Part shown: piece after piece, positions 16,048-23,050 of the stretch | Layout: every line of letters starts with the position of its first letter | Numbering within the stretch: the stretch's first letter is position 1 | Origin: Bacillota bacterium | GTDB taxonomy: Bacteria; Bacillota; Clostridia; Lachnospirales; Lachnospiraceae | Assembly (NCBI GenBank): GCA_023435645.1 | Contig: JAEYRK010000060.1 | Span: 1 to 23,513 of the forward strand | DNA: 23,513 nucleotides | Direction of reading: 5' to 3' | Notes under the pieces: generated by a model | What the model saw: only the letters and a program-made list of their open reading frames with translations | Told to the model about the DNA's origin: nothing | Database searches by the model: none | Position numbers and translations under genes: made by a program

Positions 16048-16593
16048 ATGCTATGTGACAGATGTCAGAAGAGGAATGCCAAGATACTATATACCGAGAT
16101 AATTAACGGAATGAAGAAGGAGCAGCATCTATGCGAAGAATGTGCGGCAGATTATACATCCTTTCAAATGGAGAAACCACTACTGAACAGTGACCTGACA
16201 CTGAATGACCTGCTATCAACCCTACTGGAGGCATATAATAACAGCTATGCTTCGAAGAAGGGCGAAACCAAACCGGATATCGTATGTGACCATTGTCATA
16301 TGTCCTTTGAGGAATTTCTGCAGAAGGGCAGATTTGGCTGTGCGGGCTGTTATCGCAGCTTTCATAAGGAATTAGGCAAAACCCTGAAGGGAATCCAAGG
16401 GTCGGAAAATCACATGGGAAAGCGGCCGAAGGGCTATATTTCCTCAACAGACCGGATTCTAAAGGACTTCACGGAGGTGGAGAGGCTGAATTTGAAGCTT
16501 CAGGAGGCAATAGAAAAAGAAGAATTTGAGGAGGCCGCCAGACTCAGGGATTTGATCCGTCAGATGAAGAAGGAGGAGACGAACCATGCTTAA
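16048..16593 (+). CDS. mcsA: McsA, zinc-binding activator of the arginine kinase McsB
   Basis: A 181-residue protein with four CxxC pairs, Cys3/Cys6, Cys29/Cys32, Cys80/Cys83 and Cys98/Cys101, suited to two zinc sites. A C-terminal UVR motif covers about residues 143-178 (EVERLNLKLQEAIEKEEFEEAARLRDLIRQMK). This is the McsA architecture: it activates McsB and helps couple it to ClpC. GGGGG lies just before the ATG, and the gene begins five bases after the regulator's stop. Its last eight bases overlap mcsB, implying coupled translation and matched amounts of the two partners. The family is clear from motifs plus context. Confidence 0.92.
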   Translation: MLCDRCQKRNAKILYTEIINGMKKEQHLCEECAADYTSFQMEKPLLNSDLTLNDLLSTLLEAYNNSYASKKGETKPDIVCDHCHMSFEEFLQKGRFGCAGCYRSFHKELGKTLKGIQGSENHMGKRPKGYISSTDRILKDFTEVERLNLKLQEAIEKEEFEEAARLRDLIRQMKKEETNHA

Positions 16594-17620
16594 GTGGTAT
16601 GAACAAATCGTCCCGGACAGTGATGTGGTGATTTCCAGCCGTGTCAGACTGGCAAGGAATCTCGAGGGCTACCCTTTTTCTGCAAGGATGGAGGAGGTAC
16701 AGGCGATTCCCCTGGTAAATGAGGTTAAGGCGATTACCACAGCACTTGCTGAGAAGGATAAGCGGAAGTATTATTCCTGTAATATCAGTACACTCAGTGA
16801 GATTGACAAGCAGGCAATGGTGGAGCGGCATATCGTTAGTCCGCTGTTGGCTGAGAAGCAGCAGACCACAGGGCTGATCTTATCTGAGGATGAAACGATC
16901 AGCATCATGATAAACGAAGAGGATCATGTTAGAATACAAGCGATTGTTGGTGGAATGAATCTGGAGAAGGCCTATGAGGAGGCGGACCGAATTGATGATA
17001 TTGCTTATGAGAAGCTTCATTTTGCCTTTGATGAGAAGTACGGATATCTGACGGCTTGTCCCACCAATGCCGGTACCGGGCTGCGTGCTTCTTGTATGGT
17101 ATTTCTACCTGCCTTGAGCTCAGCCAGAATGATACCAAAGCTGATTGAAGAGGTTGGAAAATACGGAGTTACCATCAGGGGAATTTATGGAGAGGGAAGC
17201 AAGAGCCTCGGCAGCATCTATCAAATCTCTAATCAGAAAACCTTAGGGCAGTCAGAGCGGGAAATCATAGATAATCTGAATCGTATCGTTGCTCAGGTCG
17301 TCAAGCAGGAGAGAAAGAGAAGGGAGTATATGCTCTCTGTCAGTGCAGATGAGCTAGAGGATCAGGTTTATCGTTCCTATGGGGTGCTTAAGTATGCCAG
17401 ACAGATTACCTCAGAGGATGCGATGACACTTCTTTCCCAGCTAAAATTTGGAATGGATTGCGGTCTCATTAAATTCGAAAGAGATTTTAACATCCATAAA
17501 CTGATGATGGGAGTTCAACCGGGAAGTCTGCAGTGGACCATCGGAAAAAATGTCGGAAGCAAGACCAGGGATCAGTCCAGAGCTGAATATATCTGTAATG
17601 AATTACCGACAATGATATAA
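16586..17620 (+). CDS. mcsB: Protein arginine kinase McsB
   Basis: A 344-residue guanidino-kinase-fold enzyme that phosphorylates arginines on aggregated or unfolded proteins, marking them for ClpC-ClpP; in Bacillus it also inactivates CtsR. Seen here: SSRVRLARN (17-25), the acidic NEEDHVR segment (110-116), the catalytic loop CPTNAGTGLRAS (158-169) and the nucleotide-binding region YGEGSKSLGSIYQISNQ (201-217). The C-terminal RDQSRA (328-333) matches the RDxxRA phosphoarginine-binding motif known for McsB, so both kinase and allosteric sites look intact. The ATG lies within the end of mcsA, with AGGAGG upstream. CtsR, a usual target, is not encoded here. Confidence 0.97.
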   Translation: MLKWYEQIVPDSDVVISSRVRLARNLEGYPFSARMEEVQAIPLVNEVKAITTALAEKDKRKYYSCNISTLSEIDKQAMVERHIVSPLLAEKQQTTGLILSEDETISIMINEEDHVRIQAIVGGMNLEKAYEEADRIDDIAYEKLHFAFDEKYGYLTACPTNAGTGLRASCMVFLPALSSARMIPKLIEEVGKYGVTIRGIYGEGSKSLGSIYQISNQKTLGQSEREIIDNLNRIVAQVVKQERKRREYMLSVSADELEDQVYRSYGVLKYARQITSEDAMTLLSQLKFGMDCGLIKFERDFNIHKLMMGVQPGSLQWTIGKNVGSKTRDQSRAEYICNELPTMI

Positions 17621-17632
17621 ATTGTTTTACTT

Positions 17633-17689
17633 CAGGTATACACAAATGCTGTGTACCTGGCTGCCTAAGAAGCAAAGCCTTCCTGGGCA
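17633..17689 (+). other. Two tandem hairpins between mcsB and clpC
   Basis: The first pairs CAGGTA (17633-17638) with TACCTG (17654-17659), extended by CAC/GTG. The second pairs TGCCT (17662-17666) with GGGCA (17685-17689), extended through GAAG/CTTC after one mismatch. Neither has a T tract, so these look like RNA processing or stability elements rather than terminators. Confidence 0.5.
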
Positions 17690-17723
17690 TGTATCTATTA
17701 TGTAAGAAACGGAGGACCCATAG

Positions 17724-20180
17724 ATGAATGATAAATTTACCGATAATGCGAAAAATGCAATCAATTTAGCAAAGGAAGTGGCGTATCGTCTTTCCCATAA
17801 TTATATCGGAACCGAACATCTTCTGATCGGCCTGATGGAGGTGGACGGTGTTGCCTCTAAGGTTTTGGAGGAGAATGGTGTAAATGTTGAAAAGGTCCTG
17901 GAGCTGGTAAATCAGCTGATCGCACCGAACAGCGGGGTTGAGATGATGGATGCCGGTAGCTTTACCCCTAGGTCAAAGCGTATCCTGGACCAAAGCTATA
18001 AGGAAGCTGCCAGATTTAAGGCACAGCAGGTTGGTACGGAACACATCTTAATAGCGCTGATTAAGGAAACGGATTGTATTGCAGTCCGTCTACTCAATAC
18101 CCTGGGAGTCAATATTCAAAAGGTATATATTGATATTTTAACTGCTACCGGTGTGGACTTAAATGCTGCCAAGAGTGAGTATTCCGCCGGAAAGGGCAAT
18201 AAGGGAAAGGCAAAATCCCAGACTCCGACCCTGGACCAATACAGCCGTGATCTGACCGATTACGCCAGGGAGGGAAAGCTGGACCCGGTCATTGGCAGGG
18301 AGAATGAGATACAGAGAGTCGTTCAGATCTTAAGCAGAAGGACCAAGAACAACCCCTGTCTTGTCGGAGAACCGGGTGTAGGAAAAACCGCCATAGCGGA
18401 AGGGCTTGCCTTAAAGATCGTGGAGGGTAATATTCCTGATACGATTAAGGAGAAGAGAGTAGTTACCCTGGATCTGTCCGGAATGGTAGCGGGCTCCAAA
18501 TATCGTGGTGAATTTGAAGAGAGAATTAAGAAGGTAATCAGTGAGGTGATCAGTGACGGTAATGTGCTGCTGTTCATTGATGAAATCCATACCATCATCG
18601 GAGCCGGCGGTGCGGAGGGAGCCATTGATGCTTCCAATATCCTGAAGCCCTCCCTGGCCAGAGGTGAGCTGCAGATTATCGGTGCTACCACGAGAGAAGA
18701 GTACCGTAAATATATTGAGAAGGATGCAGCCTTAGAGAGAAGGTTCCAACCGGTTGTGGTAGAAGAGCCCTCTGAGGAGGAGGCCATCCAGATATTATTT
18801 GGCTTAAGAGATAAATATGAAGCACATCACAAGGTACGTATTACGGATGCAGCCCTAGTCTCGGCAGTGAAGCTTTCCAGCCGATACATTAATGATCGAT
18901 ATCTGCCGGATAAAGCGATTGATTTAATGGATGAAGCTGCATCGAAGGTACGCTTGAGCGCCTACACCTCATCTCCCAATGTAAAGAATTTGGAGGCTGA
19001 AATCAAGCGATTAGAGGATGAGAAGGAAAAGGCAATTAAGGAAGAAGCCTATGAGAAGGCAGGAGAGATCAAAAAGCAGCAGGAGGCTGCTCAGGAGCAG
19101 CTGGAGAAGCAGAAGGTCCTGGATGAAAAGCAACGGATGGAGAAGCAGCTGGTGGTCAGCGAAAATGAGATTGCTGAAATCATCTCCAGCTGGACGAAGA
19201 TTCCTGTTAAGAAGCTGGCTGAGGAGGAGACGGAGCGTCTGCAGAATCTGGAGAACATCCTTCATCAAAGGGTTGTAGGACAGGAGGAAGCTGTCAATAG
19301 CGTGGCGAGAGCAATCCGCCGCGGCAGAGTAGGCTTAAAGGATCCGAATCGACCGATCGGTTCCTTCTTATTCCTGGGGCCTACCGGTGTCGGCAAGACG
19401 GAGCTCTCCAAGGCATTATCCGAAGCGATGTTTGGCAGCGAGAATGCGATTATCCGGGTTGACATGTCTGAGTATATGGAGAAGCACAGTGTCAGCAAGC
19501 TGATCGGATCCCCTCCGGGTTATGTCGGCTATGATGAAGGCGGTCAGCTCAGTGAGAAGGTCAGACAGAATCCGTATTCGGTCATTCTATTTGATGAGGT
19601 GGAGAAGGCACATCCTGACGTATTCAATATTCTGCTACAGGTATTGGATGACGGTCATATCACCGATGCTCAGGGAAGAAGAATAAGCTTTAAGAATACA
19701 ATTATCATTATGACCTCAAATGCAGGGGCGCAGAATATCATCTCTCCGAAACGGCTTGGGTTTACATCTGTTGTCGATGATAAGGAGGATTACAAGCGGA
19801 TGAAGGAAGGCGTCATGGACGAGGTAAAGAGAATCTTCAAACCCGAGTTCATTAACCGTATCGACGAAATCATTGTATTCCATGCCCTGTCCAAGGAGAA
19901 TGTTCACAGTATCGTGGAGATTATGGTGAAATCCATCGCAAAACGCAGCAAGGCGCAGATGAATATTACACTGGAAGCCAGTGGTGAGGTAATCGACCAT
20001 CTGGTGGAGGTGGGTTTTGATGAGAAGTATGGTGCTAGACCCTTAAGAAGGGCGATACAAACCAATATTGAGGATAAGCTTGCCGAGGCAATTCTGGCAG
20101 GAGCGATCAAAGAAGGAGACACGGTAAGAGTAGAATATGTGAATCATGAATTGACCATTCAGGCACTGGCACGTTCGTAA
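17724..20180 (+). CDS. clpC: AAA+ unfoldase ClpC
   Basis: An 818-residue HSP100 ATPase that unfolds substrates, including arginine-phosphorylated ones, and threads them into ClpP. Domains: Clp N-domain with two repeats (about 1-145); first AAA+ module with Walker A GEPGVGKT (215-222), Walker B LLFIDEIH (282-289) and arginine-finger region ALERR; middle domain with a UVR-type coiled coil (about 420-475), diagnostic of ClpC; second AAA+ module with Walker A GPTGVGKT (552-559) and Walker B VILFDEVEKAH (620-630); and the ClpP-docking loop with LGF (678-680). Length and motifs are normal and nothing is broken. GGAGGA lies ahead of the ATG. clpP is not in the window. Transcription probably comes from the promoter at 15581. 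Confidence 0.98.
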   Translation: MNDKFTDNAKNAINLAKEVAYRLSHNYIGTEHLLIGLMEVDGVASKVLEENGVNVEKVLELVNQLIAPNSGVEMMDAGSFTPRSKRILDQSYKEAARFKAQQVGTEHILIALIKETDCIAVRLLNTLGVNIQKVYIDILTATGVDLNAAKSEYSAGKGNKGKAKSQTPTLDQYSRDLTDYAREGKLDPVIGRENEIQRVVQILSRRTKNNPCLVGEPGVGKTAIAEGLALKIVEGNIPDTIKEKRVVTLDLSGMVAGSKYRGEFEERIKKVISEVISDGNVLLFIDEIHTIIGAGGAEGAIDASNILKPSLARGELQIIGATTREEYRKYIEKDAALERRFQPVVVEEPSEEEAIQILFGLRDKYEAHHKVRITDAALVSAVKLSSRYINDRYLPDKAIDLMDEAASKVRLSAYTSSPNVKNLEAEIKRLEDEKEKAIKEEAYEKAGEIKKQQEAAQEQLEKQKVLDEKQRMEKQLVVSENEIAEIISSWTKIPVKKLAEEETERLQNLENILHQRVVGQEEAVNSVARAIRRGRVGLKDPNRPIGSFLFLGPTGVGKTELSKALSEAMFGSENAIIRVDMSEYMEKHSVSKLIGSPPGYVGYDEGGQLSEKVRQNPYSVILFDEVEKAHPDVFNILLQVLDDGHITDAQGRRISFKNTIIIMTSNAGAQNIISPKRLGFTSVVDDKEDYKRMKEGVMDEVKRIFKPEFINRIDEIIVFHALSKENVHSIVEIMVKSIAKRSKAQMNITLEASGEVIDHLVEVGFDEKYGARPLRRAIQTNIEDKLAEAILAGAIKEGDTVRVEYVNHELTIQALARS

Positions 20181-20196
20181 ATATTTTCGGAAGTAG

Positions 20197-20225
20197 TAGA
20201 AATTATACCGGGTTTCGTTTATAAT
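20197..20225 (+). promoter_or_regulatory. Candidate internal promoter upstream of the 137-residue protein
   Basis: A consensus TATAAT (20220-20225) follows TAGAAA (20197-20202; four of six -35 positions) by 17 bases. It would allow the 137-residue protein and radA to be transcribed separately from clpC. Confidence 0.45.
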
Positions 20226-20309
20226 AGCATTATAAAGCTCCAGTCAGACTGACACAATTGGTTTCCGCCGGGAGTTCGTTTAGGTAATTACAATTAGGAG
20301 GGTCATATA

Positions 20310-20723
20310 ATGGCTGTTGTAGAAGAGTTAATACGCAAAGAAAATGATGGGACATTAAGCTTTGGTAACTATAAACTAGAAGTAAAGTCAAAGGTTTCTG
20401 ATTTCGAGCATGAGGGAGATTTGTATAAGGTGAAAACCTATTATAAGATTACCAAGCTTGAGAGAAATGGAATGTTTGTATATGAATCAATGCCCGGAAC
20501 AGCCGTATTCCATCTGGTACAGAAGGACAATGAGGTGAGTTTCCAGGTAGACGGCAGGGATACAGCGCAGATAACACTGGAACTGGAAGCAGAGAAGGAT
20601 TATGAGATATATAAGAATGATTCTTACCTGGGAAATATGAAAACAAATTTAGGAGGAAAGCTGATCTTCTCCCTGGAGCTTAACGAGGATGAGAAGGCTT
20701 CCATAAAGGTGGTTAAACTCTAA
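20310..20723 (+). CDS. Unidentified 137-residue beta-rich protein between clpC and radA
   Basis: I do not recognise a characterised family. The protein has no signal peptide, membrane helix or cysteine. It has alternating hydrophobic/charged strands (residues 14-25, 37-50, 57-66, 72-92) with short turns, consistent with a small cytoplasmic beta-sandwich. Residues 95-137 resemble a second module (DYEIYKNDSYLGNMKTNLGGKLIFSLEL) of the PEGA-like or immunoglobulin-like kind. Similar clostridial proteins have, as I recall, sometimes been labelled 'endosialidase', which I would not trust at this length. The ATG has TAGGAGGG upstream, and its stop directly abuts the ATG of radA, so the two are coupled. 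Confidence 0.85.
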   Translation: MAVVEELIRKENDGTLSFGNYKLEVKSKVSDFEHEGDLYKVKTYYKITKLERNGMFVYESMPGTAVFHLVQKDNEVSFQVDGRDTAQITLELEAEKDYEIYKNDSYLGNMKTNLGGKLIFSLELNEDEKASIKVVKL

Positions 20724-22082
20724 ATGGCGAAACCAAGGACCGTGTTTTTCTGTAAGGAATGCGGCTATGAATCTGCAAAATGGGTCGGCCAATGTCCCGG
20801 CTGCAGGCAGTGGGATACCTTTGTAGAAGAACCGGTAATCAAGAAAAGTATGGCTGCGACAGGAGCCAGAAATGTCAGAGAACCGGAGCTGATCTCAAAG
20901 ATCAAAGCGGAAGCGGAACCCAGGATGAACTCCGGTATCGGAGAGCTGGACCGCGTACTGGGCGGTGGGATTGTCCAGGGGAGTCTGGTTTTGGTCGGCG
21001 GTGATCCCGGGATCGGTAAATCCACATTACTGCTTCAGCTATGTAAGGAAATCACTGATCGCGGCAAAAAGATTATCTATATTTCAGGGGAGGAATCCCT
21101 AAGTCAAATAAAAATGAGAGCAGAAAGGCTCGGCGTTATTAACGGCGAGCTTCTGCTCCTTTGTGAAACAAATCTGGATCTGATTGAGGGAGCTATTGCA
21201 AAGCATAAGCCGGACATCGTAGTGATAGACTCCATACAGACGATGTTCAAGGAGGAAATCTCCTCCGCTCCGGGAAGTGTCAGCCAGGTAAGGGAAGCGA
21301 CAGGAGCCCTGATGAGGATTGCAAAAGGAGCTTCTATCACGATATTTATCATCGGACATGTGACTAAGGAAGGGATGGTCGCCGGTCCAAGGGTATTGGA
21401 GCATATGGTGGATACGGTTCTGTATTTTGAGGGTGATCATTATGCCTCCTACCGGGTGCTTCGGGCTGTGAAGAACCGCTTCGGCTCCACAAATGAAATC
21501 GGAGTCTTTGAGATGCAGAATGCCGGATTGATTGAGGTTAAGAATCCGTCGGAATATATGTTAAAGGGCAGACCGGAGGGAGAGCCGGGCTCAGTCGTAG
21601 CCTCCTCAATTGAAGGAACCAGACCCATCCTCATTGAGGTTCAGGCTCTGGTATGCAGAACGAACTTTAATATGCCCAGAAGAACTGCAGCAGGAACGGA
21701 TTATAACCGGGTGAACCTGCTGATGGCTGTATTGGAGAAGCGTTTGGGGTTACAGCTGTCGGACTGTGATGCATATATTAATGTAGCAGGCGGTATGAAG
21801 ATTACGGAACCTGCACTGGATCTGGCAATCATCTGCGCCATTTTATCCAGCCATAAAAATATCACGATTGATCACCGTACCATCCTGTTCGGTGAAGTCG
21901 GGCTGACCGGGGAGATTAGGGCAGTCAATATGGCGGAGCAACGGGTAGCGGAGGCTGCCAAAATGGGCTTTGAGGTCTGTATTTTACCCCAGGCTAATCT
22001 TGATCACATAAAATCATCCAGTATCAAACTGATTGGGGTAAGAAATATCCAGGAGGTTACAAAGCTATTATCAGGTAAATAG
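20724..22082 (+). CDS. radA: DNA repair protein RadA
   Basis: A 452-residue RecA-like ATPase of recombinational repair that assists branch migration of recombination intermediates. It has an N-terminal zinc finger (Cys10, Cys13, Cys24, Cys27), Walker A GDPGIGKST (93-101), a Walker B VVIDS (166-170), the RadA-specific KNRFG motif (250-254), and a C-terminal Lon-protease-like domain (about 300-452, inactive in this family). Length is normal. The start ATG follows the upstream stop with no gap. Location next to clpC matches Bacillus, where radA and disA follow clpC. Here disA does not follow. Confidence 0.97.
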   Translation: MAKPRTVFFCKECGYESAKWVGQCPGCRQWDTFVEEPVIKKSMAATGARNVREPELISKIKAEAEPRMNSGIGELDRVLGGGIVQGSLVLVGGDPGIGKSTLLLQLCKEITDRGKKIIYISGEESLSQIKMRAERLGVINGELLLLCETNLDLIEGAIAKHKPDIVVIDSIQTMFKEEISSAPGSVSQVREATGALMRIAKGASITIFIIGHVTKEGMVAGPRVLEHMVDTVLYFEGDHYASYRVLRAVKNRFGSTNEIGVFEMQNAGLIEVKNPSEYMLKGRPEGEPGSVVASSIEGTRPILIEVQALVCRTNFNMPRRTAAGTDYNRVNLLMAVLEKRLGLQLSDCDAYINVAGGMKITEPALDLAIICAILSSHKNITIDHRTILFGEVGLTGEIRAVNMAEQRVAEAAKMGFEVCILPQANLDHIKSSSIKLIGVRNIQEVTKLLSGK

Positions 22083-22112
22083 GACAGCTGTTTCATAAAA
22101 TTGGGGGATTAT

Positions 22113-22574
22113 ATGAAGGATATGATTTACGAAAGACTAATCGAGCTGAGTTCCGCTCAAGAATCACTGATCTTAGCAGGGGAATTGATGGACAAGCTGT
22201 GCCAGTCACAGCAGATGATAGAGAAGCATTCCTACGAAGCCATGAATATGACTGATACAGTGCTTAATCTGGCCAGGAGGGGTAGGCAGCTGGTCGCTGC
22301 CATTATGGATGGAGGCTGCACCTATTCGGAGAATCCCTGCGAAGAAAAAAAGGAAAACCTGGTCCATTTATTAGATGAGATGAACCTGCTCCTGAATGAG
22401 ATTATGGATGCTGCGGCGAAGGACAATGAGATTCTCCATTCCATAGAGTCTATCGCTTCGGATCAGTGTGGAATGACAAATGAGCTGCAACATACAATCA
22501 GTACCGTAAATCATTGTGTGGATCATGCAGTTGCCTGTGCAGAGCTGGTTATGACGAAGGATGTGTTCGAGTAG
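22113..22574 (+). CDS. Unidentified helical protein downstream of radA
   Basis: A 153-residue protein with no recognised family. It is almost entirely predicted helix with heptad-like spacing (residues 8-70 and 85-150), hydrophilic, with no signal peptide or membrane segment. The pattern recalls the signalling-domain coiled coil of methyl-accepting chemotaxis proteins, but there is no hairpin-tip motif and no receptor part. A Cys pair lies at CTYSENPC in the connecting region. The ATG at 22113 is favoured because GGGGGA (22103-22108) is at proper spacing; a TTG at 22101 would add four residues but overlaps that site. The gene lies 30 bases after radA and is probably cotranscribed with it. No function is assigned. 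Confidence 0.75.
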   Translation: MKDMIYERLIELSSAQESLILAGELMDKLCQSQQMIEKHSYEAMNMTDTVLNLARRGRQLVAAIMDGGCTYSENPCEEKKENLVHLLDEMNLLLNEIMDAAAKDNEILHSIESIASDQCGMTNELQHTISTVNHCVDHAVACAELVMTKDVFE

Positions 22575-22627
22575 TCATTCGGTGTAGCATACAGGATGAA
22601 ACGAGGGTATAAAACATTAAAATTATA

Positions 22628-22656
22628 TTGACAATTAAGACAATTCATAGTACTAT
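22628..22656 (+). promoter_or_regulatory. Promoter of tRNA-Trp
   Basis: TTGACA (22628-22633), a 17-base spacer and TACTAT (22651-22656), ending 19 bases before the mature tRNA 5' end. A consensus -35 with good spacing suits a strong stable-RNA promoter. Confidence 0.75.
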
Positions 22657-22675
22657 AAATGAGCGACATCAATCA

Positions 22676-22748
22676 AGGGGTATAGTTCAGCTGGTAGAAT
22701 AACGGTCTCCAAAACCGCAGGTCGTGGGTTCAAGTCCTACTGCCCCTG
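22676..22748 (+). tRNA. tRNA-Trp (anticodon CCA)
   Basis: A 73-base tRNA. The acceptor stem pairs AGGGGTA with TGCCCCT (seven pairs, one wobble). The D-arm is GTTC with GAAT, and the anticodon stem pairs CGGT with ACCG, the loop carrying CCA after U33. The T-arm is GTGGG-TTCAAGT-CCTAC, and the discriminator is G73, expected for bacterial tRNA-Trp. The 3' CCA is not encoded. The outermost anticodon-stem pair is an A-C mismatch. Confidence 0.96.
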
Positions 22749-22753
22749 TTATT

Positions 22754-22793
22754 AAGAAAGCCTTACAAATTAGCGTTTGTAGGGCTTTCTTTA
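22754..22793 (+). terminator. Strong intrinsic terminator after tRNA-Trp
   Basis: A 16-bp stem (22754-22769 with 22776-22791; one wobble pair) with a six-base loop, T-rich at its 3' arm. It begins five bases past the mature tRNA end. Confidence 0.85.
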
Positions 22794-22983
22794 TGTACGT
22801 CTAGTGGGCGCATGTTCTAATTGGCGGTAAAGAAGTCCCATTACTATTCTTTTTTTCTCTTAAGTACTTTGTGCAATCACAAATAGAAATTGGCTTTGTT
22901 CCATCCGTCCAACAAGCTTTAAATATACTTATTGTTAATATTCAGGGCTAAGTATACTACAGGGACACTATGTAATTTTTTCC
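22794..22983. other. AT-rich intergenic region, no gene seen
   Basis: About 190 bases between the tRNA terminator and the next promoter. It holds a short palindrome, TTTGTG-CAAT-CACAAA (22868-22883), whose arms are too close to match CRP or Rex sites. I see no coding sequence and no copy of the tRNA 3' end that would mark an attachment site. Confidence 0.5.
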
Positions 22984-23011
22984 TTGTAATTATTTGAGAT
23001 GCTAGTATAAT
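22984..23011 (+). promoter_or_regulatory. Promoter of the secreted AT-rich protein gene
   Basis: TTGTAA (22984-22989), a 16-base spacer and TATAAT (23006-23011), followed by a short leader and GGAGG (23039-23043) ahead of the ATG at 23051. Confidence 0.6.
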
Positions 23012-23050
23012 ATAATAGGAAAATACATGAAATTTAATGGAGGCATACAT

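Noticed and set aside
22868..22883. Palindrome TTTGTG-CAAT-CACAAA resembling a CRP or Rex operator
   Set aside because: The spacer is four bases, shorter than either consensus, and no suitably placed promoter lies beside it.
22741..22983. Attachment site repeating the tRNA-Trp 3' end
   Set aside because: No second copy of the TTCAAGTCCTAC segment is visible within the window, so integration cannot be supported here.
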